Below, in pieces: positions 11,481 through 22,619 of a stretch of 64,000 nt of DNA. Origin of the DNA: Arthrinium phaeospermum (lineage: Eukaryota > Ascomycota > Sordariomycetes > Amphisphaeriales > Apiosporaceae). The stretch is from NCBI GenBank assembly GCA_006503535.1, contig QYRS01000002.1, forward strand, positions 2,666,001 through 2,730,000, written 5' to 3'. The notes below the pieces were generated by a model that was not told the DNA's origin, made no database searches, and worked only from the letters and a program-made list of their open reading frames with translations. The first letter of the stretch is position 1; each line of letters opens with the position of its first letter. The position numbers and the translations under genes are program-made.

Positions 11481-12150
11481 TCAGGTGAAAGCCATTCTAT
11501 GCTTTGCTAACCAGTAAATTGTGTTACAGATTTGTTTGCTCGCGAGACCCCTAAGCGTTGATTTTTGAAGGCGTCTCCTCGCAGAGAAAGCCTCGAGTAG
11601 AGAACAGACGTTGAGTCGTGTTTCTCTGGTATGTATCTCTCTGGCTGATGATCACTGAAGAACTATCTTTCATAGTAATCTAAGAGATGTGTCACCACCG
11701 AAATGAGTGTTCCGTAATATTGTTTCAGTGCTTGTGATCAAATATTGTGGCTCTTTGAATTCTTCTTCATATAATACTCAGGGGTAGCCAGGACTTTACG
11801 TCCTCGCGGCTTGCCCCGGCCCCTTCCTTATAAAGGGGACGACGCACTTGTTCATTGTTCGACAGGGATTCGAACGCAGTTCTGTCTTTGATGCACGCGC
11901 CCACACTAGTTAATCGAAACTTTCAAAGGTAACCTAGATTAGGGATATCCTGTATCGCCTATTGTGTATTCATTGTCGTTGATAGCTAAGAAAGGTGATT
12001 ATTCCTATGTCTCGCAGTGGGTATCATGAATCGTAACCCATGGGATGTTGTCCAAATCCCCGTAGCCCCAAAGCTCAGACCCCAAACGCCGATTGAAAAC
12101 AGTCTGACTTATATAATAACAGGTAACAACACAATTGGTCGACGACATCT
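11481..12150. other. Gene-free spacer
   Basis: About 670 bp between convergent genes. A GGGATTCGAAC-like string near 11870 recalls a tRNA T-arm but no tRNA folds around it. Nothing else recognised. Confidence 0.4.
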
Positions 12151-12984
12151 TTACCAACCGCCGTGGCTACTATGGTGGCTGTGGTGACTGTGATGTGAAT
12201 GATGACCATGGTGGCCGTGGTGGCCGTGGTGGCCATGGTGCCCATGATGACCTCCGTGGTGGCTCCCGTGGTGCGAGCCCCCGTATTGAGAACCGCCACT
12301 ACTATGGTGCCCAGAGTTCCCGCTCATGAAACTCCCCACGCTGCCCAACAGTCCTCCGCCGCCCGAGCTGCCACCGCCGTAGCCGTAGGGGCTGTGGCCG
12401 CCTCCGCCATGGTGTCCGTGGCCGCCACTGCTGCTGTGACTGTTCCGACGGTTCTTGAACTTGCTCTCGAGGACGTTGGCGGCCACGGCGCCCGCGGCGC
12501 CGCCGAGGAACGTGCTCAGCTTGCCCTTGCCCATCTTGTGGCCGAGGTAGCTGCCAGCGCCGCCGCCGATCAGCGACGCCCCGAGGCCGCGCTCGCCGTC
12601 CTCGCCCTCGGCGCCGTTCGGGTGGTCGCGCCCCCTCTTCTCGTCTTCGGCGTAGTGCCCTCCCCCGTTAGCGTACGGGTCGGCCGAGTGCGGTCGCGGC
12701 GGCGCGTTGTAAGGCGCCAGGTGGCCTCCCTGCTGCTCGTACCGAGGCGGCGCCGCGCCGTACGACGGGGAGCCTACATCCGAATGTGCGGACCCGGGGC
12801 GTGCGTATTGTGGGTGCGACGGGTAGGGCGAGAGGTGGCTACTGGACTGTGCATATTGCTGCTGAGGGGGGTACGGGGACGGTGACTGTCCGTATTGTGG
12901 TTGCGGAGGGTATTGGTTTGGGGGTGGGTAGGCGCCACCAGAACTGCCGCCGCCTCCACCGTTGTAATAATCTGCAGCTGACAT
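12151..12984 (-). CDS. Glycine-zipper protein with His-rich tail
   Basis: Single exon, 277 aa. It has three parts. Residues about 1-120 are a Pro/Gln/Tyr-rich disordered region (PPNQYPPQPQYGQ style). Residues about 133-175 are a glycine-zipper segment (GLGASLIGGGAGSYLG, then FLGGAAGAVAANVLESKFK) like the two-helix glycine-zipper families that pack in membranes. The tail is a Gly/Ser/His region ending in tandem GHH and SHH triplets. The same build is seen in uncharacterised fungal proteins; the function is not known. The His tail could bind Zn, Ni or Cu, but this is inference. The codon repeat also produces a simple-sequence tract on DNA level (about 12160-12300). Confidence 0.8.
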   Translation of the reverse strand: MSAADYYNGGGGGSSGGAYPPPNQYPPQPQYGQSPSPYPPQQQYAQSSSHLSPYPSHPQYARPGSAHSDVGSPSYGAAPPRYEQQGGHLAPYNAPPRPHSADPYANGGGHYAEDEKRGRDHPNGAEGEDGERGLGASLIGGGAGSYLGHKMGKGKLSTFLGGAAGAVAANVLESKFKNRRNSHSSSGGHGHHGGGGHSPYGYGGGSSGGGGLLGSVGSFMSGNSGHHSSGGSQYGGSHHGSHHGGHHGHHGHHGHHGHHGHHSHHSHHSHHSSHGGW

Positions 12985-14798
12985 GTCGTTTTGAACTTTG
13001 AAGATATGTTTTGTTCGTAGAGATCGTAGGAATGATCGGATTAGAGTTGTAGGGATAAAGAGAACAGTAGAGATGAAAAGTCTTGGGCAAGAAGATCTAG
13101 GTTAACAAGATATTGTCTTTGTAAAGGTTGGTTAGGTATTGCGGATGACGATCTTCGTATTGATTGTTACGTCAGATGACTAACTTCGCTAGTAAAGTCA
13201 GATGATGTTAGCGGGATGAGCAGACAGATATCACAAGCGCAATGGCACGCTGAGCAGAATGAGACCTTGGCCGTCACCTTATATAATGCCCAGCTTCCGG
13301 GTTACTCAGCAGACACAGCCAAGGGCGAAGCCTGCCAACCTTTCTGGCGCAACCTTCGCCATCTCTGGTCAGATGCAAGCGTGTGTTGAAAAGCAGCCAC
13401 TAGAACGGAAAGGTGCTCCGCCGCAGCCTCAAATGCTGACGCAAAGTGTGGGGAGGCGGAGCTGACGATGCACGACCGGGCGGTAGGTTCAGATGCACCT
13501 CTGCGAATCATGTGCCCTGAAGCTCATCAGGCTGGTTGCCCTAGCTGTTCGGATAACGGATAGCTATCGGCTACTGTCTTCTGGAAGGGTCAAAGTGGGA
13601 GGCGCTGCTCGTAACCCGGCTGCTGTTGTTGGTGTAAAGTCCGTGGCTATGGCGGGGCGGTGCGTTGTAAGCTTCCCTTACTGCCCTATGCTAAGCCGTA
13701 CGACGTACATGCTGCACAGTAATCGGCTTTGGCAGAATACAATACCTACCTAGGCAGATAAATTAGTGCCATGTCGGCCTTGCCGGCCTGGATCTTCCCA
13801 GTTCGCCTCCATGTGACATGCCGGTTTCCCGATTGATTGGTAATTATGCCACGATGCTTTGGGCTTTTTGCTCTCAATACGCTGCACGGCTCTCGGTCGT
13901 GTAGTTCCATCTGTAATACGGAAGGGAGGCTGATGCAGTATCCGCACGATCTCTGCAAGATTTGAGGCTGCCAGAAGCTAGTTGAGCTGTGACTGCCATT
14001 GCTGCAAATAAAAAGGACTTGAGCTGTCAGTGTACCCCGCGCGGACCGATACAGCGAATAAGTCGCATGTCAGGTACCTACCCCTGGCTGTGAACGGCAT
14101 TGAGCAGGACATCTCAACTGTCAGCGATGATGTGGGATTTCCTGTTAGATCCTCCAAAGCCACCATTGGGCGTAAAGCTGCTTTCCTGCAAGGAGATGAT
14201 GACACCTATCATTGGCTCGGACCAGGCCAGCACCAAACGTGCATACCCTTCGATAGGCACTGCAGAACTCAATTCGATGCGCCAAAAATCGCAAAACGGG
14301 ACGAGGGCCTATCGCGGGGTACTTAGCCATGCCGTCAAAGCTGGTAATACCACGCAGCCACTCGAATGGCAGACGTGAAGTAGAGAGCGACAAGATCCGG
14401 ACTGGGTCTACCCAAGGAGGCTTGGTCTTCTTCATAGACATCAACCACTTTCTCGAAGCACGGAAGAAGGTTTTGGGTCCGATTTTTGGGCGTTTTGTTC
14501 CAGAAGACTATGTACACCCCGAAGGCTTCATGAGCCCATATGAGCCCATAGTTCATCGATGCTCTAATATGTAGTCCGAGAATATGCATGCAGCCATTTT
14601 GCCTCTTGACTCCCGAGATGACTGGTTCAAATGCTGGATATAAGAATCAAGAAAAAAGTCCCGTCATAATCGTAACCACTTCAGCCCGCCCAACCAATGC
14701 AACCAACTCCTACCGACAATAAAAAGCTTCAGGGATATATACGCGAATATTTGAATCATTGAAATGATGCAGAGGAAGTCACCCATCGACTCCACAGC
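12985..14798. other. Gene-free spacer
   Basis: About 1.8 kb containing the upstream region of the His-rich gene (a TATATAA-like site on the minus strand near 13280) and the 3' flank of the Whi5-like gene. Several overlapping 60-100-codon frames lie at 13750-14590 on both strands without domain or splice support. A decayed gene cannot be excluded. Confidence 0.4.
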
Positions 14799-16307
14799 TC
14801 ATGCTCCGATAACTCCGGCACTCCCATGCCGACGGCTCTGTGGAAGTGCGATTTCGCTATCGGAATCTGAGCTGTCGTCTGCAGCGACCCGATCCAGCAT
14901 GCGTTCGATGTCGTCGTCCTGAAGTGCAGGTCTCGATCGCGACGGCCCGCTGAGACCAGCTGGCACGGAAAGGGAGGGCTTCGACCCGATTGTCTTTCGG
15001 CGGGGTGTGCCTCTGATTTGTGGGGAGCCATACGCTTCCTCCATATCCATGTCATCCACTGTGTTTGGGGATTTTTCGAACCCCACGCGTTTGGCCTGTC
15101 GTCCCGTAGGAAGGCTCTTCCGCACTTGGTGACCATCTGTCCCCGGACCCAAACGTGACCCTGGAAGTGCTGTCCTATGTGTGTGTGCTCCGTTTCTGGT
15201 GTGAGAAGAGGGGAAAGCATGTTTTAGATTAGCCGAGTTTCCAGGGCTGCTCATGAACACAAGAGTTTCTAGCGCCTCTTGTTCCCTGACGTTTTGGTGT
15301 GGCGAGAAGATTAGGGGGTCCATATTTGGCGTCCTATTCATATATGTCCCCGGCGTGCTTTGTAGGGGACTCGGTTGGGCTGGAGTGTGTGGCGAGCCCT
15401 GGTTGGATGGTGATAAGAAGGCAGGTGTGTATTTGACGTTCGAATTGCGCCTCGGATTCAGATGGCCTGGTTGGCGAGGCTGGATGGGAGCAGGAGGAGC
15501 CAGAGCCGGCAGTTGTGACTTTGGCGGCGATGCAGACATGCGTGGCCTGGTATTTGATTCCCTCCAAAGGGACTCGTAGGTGCGCCCTGGGGGCACCTGG
15601 CTTATGGGGCTTATTCCCGTACTGCCAATACCCTGGCGTGTTCCTCCTGGTAGCGCAACGCGTGGGCTTGCAGATGCGCCATGCCTGCCATGCAAGGTAG
15701 ACGAGCTCGAGGTAGGAGAGGCAGCCTGCGAGGCCAGCGATTCGACCTCGTCAATGGAATGGCTTTGCCACCCATTGTTGACTTTGAGCATGGCATATGA
15801 GAGCTTCGTCTTCAGCTCCGCCGACAGCTGCAGTGCAGTTTGGTGGTCAGTCACCCGGTAAATTCCAAGAGCCTCTCGGCACGGATTGGGATTTTTTACC
15901 TCGCTCATCCGGCTAGTTGCAGTGGAAGCAACGCTGACGGTGCTCGTGTTTCTCGAATGGCCCATACGGACTGGCGAAGTCAGAGAGCCATTTCTGGAGT
16001 GCTTGACCATGCCATCTGCCATTCTCTTTTTCGATACGCCTGTCTCGACCATCTTCTCTTGAGCAGCAGCAAGCTGCGAGAGCTGTAGCAACTGAGACTC
16101 TTGGCTGGACGTGTTCCCATTTCCAGCCGCAAGACTGCTTCCGCTATCGCTTCCCGGGGGTGTGAAGACGCGGTCAGTGTCGTGGGACGCGGTGGTGTCC
16201 TGGGACTCGTCGTTGCTAGAATCGTTGAGGGGCTGGCTCTGGGTACTGGGGCCAGTCGGGGGATGTACCAGAGGAGGGCCTCCTTGTACTGCTTCGGAAG
16301 TCGCCAT
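14799..16307 (-). CDS. whi5: Whi5/Nrm1-family G1/S transcriptional repressor
   Basis: Single exon, 502 aa. The family motif is clear: AELKTKLSYAMLKVNNGW at about residues 163-180 is the Whi5/GTB motif that docks on Swi6-type SBF/MBF complexes. The rest is disordered and carries many Ser/Thr-Pro sites (FTPPGS, LTSPVR, ISPISQ, RTPNMD, GTPRRK), as expected for a repressor released by Cdk phosphorylation. In yeasts Whi5 and Nrm1 restrain G1/S genes. Most filamentous fungi have a single member, so Whi5 versus Nrm1 cannot be decided from the sequence. A KRVGFEKSP stretch lies in the C-terminal third. Confidence 0.85.
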   Translation of the reverse strand: MATSEAVQGGPPLVHPPTGPSTQSQPLNDSSNDESQDTTASHDTDRVFTPPGSDSGSSLAAGNGNTSSQESQLLQLSQLAAAQEKMVETGVSKKRMADGMVKHSRNGSLTSPVRMGHSRNTSTVSVASTATSRMSEVKNPNPCREALGIYRVTDHQTALQLSAELKTKLSYAMLKVNNGWQSHSIDEVESLASQAASPTSSSSTLHGRHGASASPRVALPGGTRQGIGSTGISPISQVPPGRTYESLWRESNTRPRMSASPPKSQLPALAPPAPIQPRQPGHLNPRRNSNVKYTPAFLSPSNQGSPHTPAQPSPLQSTPGTYMNRTPNMDPLIFSPHQNVREQEALETLVFMSSPGNSANLKHAFPSSHTRNGAHTHRTALPGSRLGPGTDGHQVRKSLPTGRQAKRVGFEKSPNTVDDMDMEEAYGSPQIRGTPRRKTIGSKPSLSVPAGLSGPSRSRPALQDDDIERMLDRVAADDSSDSDSEIALPQSRRHGSAGVIGA

Positions 16308-19027
16308 GTGCGAGCGGTCAACGTCGAAAGGCGACGTGGCCAGGCACGCGACAAAGAGTTGAGGGGGGTGGCGCCGATTCCCGATCCCAGTCAGTAAGTA
16401 ATGCCGCGTCGCGTTCGCCGGCTAATAAGTGGCAGCTCAACTCAATGCGACTCAAAGCACGGCCGATGTCAGTGGGTTCAAGGGCACGTCGCTTGCTCGG
16501 AATAATGCGTCGTCGATGGTTGTCTCGCGTTCCTTTTTATCCGGCACCGACGGGAGAGCAGCAGCAAGAGTGGCAGCGACTGCGAATTCCGCGTGTGCAG
16601 TTATTCCAACCAAATGCGGGTTTTCCGGTCTTTGTGGGAGCGATACAGTGGCAGCCAACCCAACGCGTCAAATCCACATGCTAACAGCTCAACCGGGTTA
16701 GCACGTGCGAGAATCCCAACAGGTCGTGGAGAGACAAGACAAGACGTGCAGCAGACCAGGAACGTGGGAGTATAATGGATGTGGTGAGCAGCGAAAACAC
16801 GGTTGATCCGACTGTGTGTCACTATGAATGGATCGCGGGAGGTTGGAGTTCTTTCTTCGACTAGCCCTTAGCAGATCATGGACATGGGGGGAGGGAACAC
16901 AGATGCGGAAGCCCGGTACAGTATTGCAAGCGCTGTGGTGGATGTATGGGAATGGGGGGGCAATTGATGACTGACTGACTGCTGCACACACACTGAACTT
17001 GCGGTTTACGCGGTCCAGGGTGATATGTACGCGACGACACACACACACTCCACTCGCGGACTGTAGCACCAAGCCAGCACTAAAATTTCCGCGCAGGTGT
17101 AGAGTTACATGCAGAGGTACAAAGGGTTTTTGGGCCATGGCCGAGCTGTTTAAACGCCAGTGCGCTGGGGCCGAGGGTACTTCTCCCCCCCAAATCCACT
17201 AATCCATTGGCCATAGCGCTCTACAGACGTCCATTGCCCAGTTTTTCGGGGCATTGGGGACAAGTCAGATGATGACCAAACATCTCTCCCACTGACAACT
17301 GACTTGTCCGGTTCGACAAGAAATTGCGAATTCCTGTTTCAAATGACGATGGTGTTGATTGCCGACCGCGCGAGCAAACGCTGCTTGCAAGCCACTCCTG
17401 TATAACATTAAGGTCCGTTCCGGAACGTAAAGGGAAAAGGAAGCAAGTACGGGGAACTACGATCATCAAAAATCGACGCGGCGGGGGAGCAGGACCCATA
17501 GCTTAAGTAACCTACTGGCCCTGTCAAGACCACCCACAACGGTGGCGGCAGGTCGCGGGAGCACAAAAAAGCAAAAGAACCCTGTCGAGAGGGCGCGCTG
17601 TTTGGGCCCAAAGACGCCTCAAATCGACCCAAACACGAAGTCACGTGCCCCATGTAAATAATCCTCGTTACCCCACCATTGACAACCCGGTACGCACTCA
17701 ATCTCAATGAATGGAGGGGGGGGCTTGGGGAATCAGTTTCGACGGTCCGCAACCGGAGACAGCTTCAGAGTTATTAGTCATTCGCAGACAAAGAAGAATA
17801 CAGACGGCGGGATAGCCGCGAAGTCAGACTTCAATTGCGACAATGCCAACTTCGTGTGTGATGCGATTGCAGTCGCATCGAAAGATGTGCAGCTCATAGC
17901 GTCAGATTAAGGAGAGCGTACCCATGAAGAAAAAAAGATTGAAATGCTTAACCTACCGCCCAACTGCGAAAAGGAACAAGGAGGTAGCTTTGAAGCCTCC
18001 TTTCCTACATATAATCAATTGGCATCCAATCAAAAAGTATGACTCCTGGTCCATCATTGCCCATAGGGCAATTGCTACCAACACAACTTGCAGCCATTCA
18101 AACTCGCAATGAGCAATGGATCAACAGGCATCCCGAACAGCCTTATTACTTCGTACCGGTTCAACAATGTACGGCCAATTATAGTACAATAGATCCGAGA
18201 TTTGGTAAATGTAATTATAGTATGGCTATATCCTAAAATCGTCGCTATTGTTTGCTTTATGGACCATGGAAATATATTAATTGCCTAAGCTTATACGCAA
18301 TGGAGAATACACTTCTCGCAAAGCCCTATTGCACTCTGCCGGTTTTTATGAAAGACGGGTATTGTGCGGTTGAATATAACGATCAAACACTCTTATAGCC
18401 CTGAACAATAAGTGCTGTAGTCGTCCCAGCCGATAGGAGACGGCATTGTTTTCTTTTTACAGCCCACTGCTTCACGAACAGTTCATGTTGCATTTCATTC
18501 ACAAATTATGTGCTACTCACGCAGACAGCTTGGTTAATGTTTGACCTGGTTACGCCAACGAGTCGTCCTCCTACAAAACAACGTTTCCTAAACTTCACAG
18601 TTACTATGGTTATTCCACATCTTGTAGCAGATAAGCCACTATCCCAGAGATTGCACACTTACCCACGAATTAAACATGGTGCTAGCTGGAGGCCCAACGG
18701 CGTCAATGGACATTCCCTCTGTCAAGCCATCTCCGGCCTCAAAGTCTATGTACGTTCCGGAGATACAGAGAAGCACCCAACATCAGGAAGATGCACCGGA
18801 GAAACGCCCAAGAACACTTATATAACGATCAGTTGATTCCAAGTATCCGACAGCTCACAATCATCTGTTATTGAACATATCATACCCGGCACATACTCTA
18901 CCGAACCCACATTCTGTCGAGCCACTCGTTAGCCAACACAGCATTACTATCGGCTATCCATTCTCTGGCCCATACCCGATACCGAGAACAAGCATACTCT
19001 CTCAGCAGAGCCTATACAGCCACTAAA
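16308..19027. other. Long gene-free spacer
   Basis: 2.7 kb between a minus-strand and a plus-strand gene. It contains short microsatellites (ACAC run near 17035-17048) and an AT-rich stretch (about 17900-18520). No gene, RNA or intact repeat recognised. Confidence 0.45.
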
Positions 19028-19912
19028 ATGACTATCGGTAACTCCCTGGAAGTTGAAATATCCTATATGGCCCCCATGGACCGAGAAGAGGAGCAACAAT
19101 CTCCAGACCAAGCTCCTAAAGGGTCACGTCCTGCCCTTTACCCGGTTCCTTACCACCAGCCGCCGGCTGTCCCACAGCAGCATTGGCATGAGCAAGTTCC
19201 TCTCCAAGTCCACTACGCGCCGAACGTAGGCTACAACAGCCCCGTGCCGCCACACTACGCCGTGCCGCCACCCCCAACGGCCGCACCGCGGGGTCCGCAA
19301 TGGACGTTCGAGTCACGCTTAGCCTACGAGGTCCTCCGGGGCATCGGATACCCCGTGGACCTGTCCCAGTGCATCGCCGGCAGATGGAGCGGCATCCACC
19401 CCTACAAGGGCTTCAACAAGGGGGAGTGGAACGAGGCCAACAGGAGGCTGGTAGACCACTACCCCAGCAGGCTGGAGGGCGAGAAGCTCGTGGAGTTCTA
19501 CTGGTGCATGCGAAGGCAGCGGGAGGCGGACGAATGGAGAAGAGATCAGAAAGACCGCGAGAGGCGGGCGCGGGACAAGGAGGAGGCGGAGTTCAACGCC
19601 GAGACGGCACGTAAGCTGGCGGATATGAACGCCGAGATGGGGGAGGCGCACGAAACCCTCCCTTCGCCACCTGCCGGTCCCAGCGAAGCCCCGTCGCCGA
19701 TGATCGATTGGGCGGAGGAGGTCGAGGAGGCAGCGCCCCAGGCTGAGGTGGCGCCCCAACAAGAAGCCGAGACCTCGCACAGGCGCAACAGCTTGTCCAG
19801 TGGCTCTGAAGGGTCACAGTCTGACGGACAGGCCGGGTGGAACTCTCCAAGGCGCGCGCACGGCCCGCCCAGACGACAGCCCAAGTCGAAAGGCCCGGCA
19901 TCGATCCGCTGA
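19028..19912 (+). CDS. Uncharacterised protein with coiled-coil centre
   Basis: Single exon, 294 aa, function not recognised. The N-terminus (1-85) is Pro/Gln/His-rich and disordered. Residues about 88-165 form a compact block rich in aromatics (WTFESRLAYEVLRGIGYPVDL, then GRWSGIHPYKGFNKGEW), followed by a charged helix WRRDQKDRERRARDKEEAEF that is probably a coiled coil. The C-terminus is acidic, then basic and Ser-rich. ATG 19028 follows a pyrimidine/CA-rich leader. Codon bias and GC content rise sharply inside the frame, supporting a real gene. It is likely lineage-restricted. Confidence 0.7.
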   Translation: MTIGNSLEVEISYMAPMDREEEQQSPDQAPKGSRPALYPVPYHQPPAVPQQHWHEQVPLQVHYAPNVGYNSPVPPHYAVPPPPTAAPRGPQWTFESRLAYEVLRGIGYPVDLSQCIAGRWSGIHPYKGFNKGEWNEANRRLVDHYPSRLEGEKLVEFYWCMRRQREADEWRRDQKDRERRARDKEEAEFNAETARKLADMNAEMGEAHETLPSPPAGPSEAPSPMIDWAEEVEEAAPQAEVAPQQEAETSHRRNSLSSGSEGSQSDGQAGWNSPRRAHGPPRRQPKSKGPASIR

Positions 19913-21284
19913 GCAAGTAGATTCCAGGCACCACGACGGCAGCTGCTAAATGGGCGCTCATGGCGATGAGAGAAGGTCTTGCGTGCTGGAGACACGGCAA
20001 GGCCTGGGACTTCGAAGGGTTGGCATGCACCCACAACGGGAAAGACCAAAAGAGCAAGCAAGGAACATAATTTGTTGGATGGTAATTCAAAGATAAACGC
20101 CTGTACCCCAATGTACCCTAATAGAATGATTATACCACCATGGATTTTGTTCGAATCTTGTTGCTTGGAGAATGTGATAAGAAAGTAGTGAAGCAATTTA
20201 TTATCTTCGTCGTACCTGGAATAGCAAGAGCTTGAGACGTGTAAGTGTTTGGGTGAGTAGGACAATGAGACCATTAGTCTTCCCGTCTTCATTGATACGA
20301 CACCCACAGTCCAACGATTGGCCTCGATGAATTCAGCTTCATTTGGTTCTAGACGGTAGCCCTCGGAAACAATTCTTCTAGAGCCACTTGGTCTTGTAGT
20401 GTAACACGGCCAACCGTTGTCGGTGAGGCAGCCTTGCCACCCCCGTAGAGATTCTCGACTACTATGTGACATGAGCTCACACTGGCGCGCTTGTAAGCTG
20501 GAACCTAATTACCGCCGCTGAGACGGCAATAACTGGGCGAGAAATGGCCATGCACATGGTCAAGAGATAGCAGGCGAGTGCCCCGTAGAAGACAAAGCCT
20601 TGGCCCCCGTCACCGTACCGCCCGTGGTGAAGTAGCTGAAGCTGTCGACGAAAGACTCCCCACGCCGTAGCGACTGGTGTGACACTTAGCAATGTTTCCA
20701 AGGGATATCGCTGATGGGTCAGTCCTTGCGTCGCTAAGAAAGACGGAGATATCCTGGTTCAATCATTTCCTGTGGCTTATTACTAGTTTCGTCGGTATGC
20801 GTGATGGCAAGGTGGGGGTAAGTTGAAATAGGGGTAATATATTCAGCCCCTCCTCTACGTTAGTTTCCCCTAAGAACAATCAGTCCTCCAAGATGATTAC
20901 AACGCTGACCCCCTTTCAAGCGGCTCGCTAATTGGAAAGATCTATACTCGCCAAGATGCAAAGATTTCGGCCCTGACTCTAGAAACTATGGCGTTTGAAC
21001 GTTACACTTGGTCAAGGTGCTAGCATCAGCTATAGCCCCGACCTTAGTGAGACCGTTGCCATGAAACTGGACCAGCCAGTGGTCTGCTATAGAATCTATC
21101 CTGGGAACAGGGATACCGCCCCCTTTATTCTATTTTTTCCCCCTTGGGTTTACAGCAAGCTTTTCCATTACCATAACGCCACCAGCTTCCAGCCTTTAGC
21201 CTTTTGTTGGTTTCCACTGTCGCGAAACAAATGGAAGTAACATATCCCGTCCACACTATTCCTGTCTAAATATCACACATCCAG
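19913..21284. other. Gene-free spacer
   Basis: About 1.4 kb between convergent genes. It has frames on the minus strand (for example 20477-20701) but no domain, ATG context or splice support. Confidence 0.4.
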
Positions 21285-22619
21285 CTATTCTCCAGCGTCG
21301 AGAATGATCGTCTCAACCGTCGCCACCTTCTGCAAATGAGTAAGATTGTTCTTCACGAAACAGGTCCCCGTCACGTTGTAAACCAGGAACTCCCCCGATT
21401 GCAAAGTTTTATTCTCGCCCAAGTCCCACGTGTTGGTGGTGGCGACGCCGAAAGCCTTGGAGCCGCCGCGGCCGAGGGCTACGGTGGTCTGAGACAACGT
21501 AGTGCAGGAACTGTAATCGCCGTTCAGGCCGGGCTGGCTGGTGAACCTCCCGCAGGCCGTCTCGCGGGTCTCGAGGCACGAGATGACGAGCGTGACCAGG
21601 CCCAGGGCCATGATGACCGCCGTGTACGCCTTGTACCAGGCCGCGGTGATGCAGGGGATCACCGTACTTGCCGAGCCGGCAGCGAAGTAAAAGCCGCAGA
21701 TCCCGCTGGTGGCGGCCAGCAGGACGATGTAGAACAGGAGGACCGAGAACGAAGTGGCCGTAAAGCCGACGGTGGCGTACATGGCCTGTCCCGGACTGAA
21801 GCCGATCAGGAACATCAAGGCCGCCGCGAGCATGACAAGGAGCAGCAGCAGATAGAAGGCCCGGAACGCTCGGCTGTACCACAGCGACGTGGACCGGTAC
21901 CGATGACCTGAGAGAGGCAGGTCGCTGGGGGAGTCTATGAGGCTGTCCATCGAGTTCCTGCGGGTAGATTCGCCACCGGGACCAATCTGCAGTAGCTCAG
22001 ATGAATGTTGGGCGGGATGTTTGGTGGTGTAATTGAAGTCGTCGGTCAGCCAAAGCGCACAGAACACCCTGAGAAGCCCAATGAACGCCAACGGGGAGAA
22101 TACAAAATCCACCGCCATGCTGCGGTCGAACGTCTCGTTTTGGGAGCCGCTGGCGAGTGAGCTTGTCAGGGCGAAGATGGTCTGGACTCCCTGGAGCGTC
22201 ACGACCAGGGTTTTGATCATCTCGCCGGAAAAGACGGCGATCCGCGCATGGTCCGGTATGTGGACGCAGTAAGGCAAGCTCCGATCCACCATAGCCTCGG
22301 ATCCGTCCCAGCCCTCCGCCGTCCAAAAGATGGCATTGGCGGCCGCTATGTCAGCCCGGCCCCAAGCCCGAGCGCGGATCCGCCGATCCGCGATAGCTGC
22401 GTAGCGCCACAAGATCGACGTGGGATTGAAGTGGACGAACTGATCGTGCCATTTCGGGCGGCGATTGGACAAGTAGGAGGCGCGCGGCGTGCCGGCAAGA
22501 ATATGGGCGATCAAGGGTGCCAACGCCAGCGTTAGGAGGGTCACCCATTTCGTGAACGAAATGTCCTGGCTTTGATAAGTGAGCGGGAAGAAGAAATAAC
22601 GAGAGTCAGACCGGGACAT
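21285..22619 (-). CDS. Multipass membrane protein, fungal-specific, unknown function
   Basis: Single exon, 444 aa, ATG at 22619. Hydrophobic segments near residues 24-42 (WVTLLTLALAPLIAHIL), 130-150, 165-190, 255-275 (FYLLLLLVMLAAALMFLIGF), 280-315 and 330-350 suggest six or seven membrane helices. The C-terminal roughly 90 residues, with several N-x-S/T sites and four cysteines, probably face the lumen or outside. No transporter or receptor signature is seen. Plasma membrane or endomembrane location is inference. Confidence 0.75.
   Translation of the reverse strand: MSRSDSRYFFFPLTYQSQDISFTKWVTLLTLALAPLIAHILAGTPRASYLSNRRPKWHDQFVHFNPTSILWRYAAIADRRIRARAWGRADIAAANAIFWTAEGWDGSEAMVDRSLPYCVHIPDHARIAVFSGEMIKTLVVTLQGVQTIFALTSSLASGSQNETFDRSMAVDFVFSPLAFIGLLRVFCALWLTDDFNYTTKHPAQHSSELLQIGPGGESTRRNSMDSLIDSPSDLPLSGHRYRSTSLWYSRAFRAFYLLLLLVMLAAALMFLIGFSPGQAMYATVGFTATSFSVLLFYIVLLAATSGICGFYFAAGSASTVIPCITAAWYKAYTAVIMALGLVTLVISCLETRETACGRFTSQPGLNGDYSSCTTLSQTTVALGRGGSKAFGVATTNTWDLGENKTLQSGEFLVYNVTGTCFVKNNLTHLQKVATVETIILDAGE

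Noticed and set aside
12160..12300. CRISPR-like regular repeat
   Set aside because: It is codon repetition for GHH/SHH triplets in a protein, without spacers.
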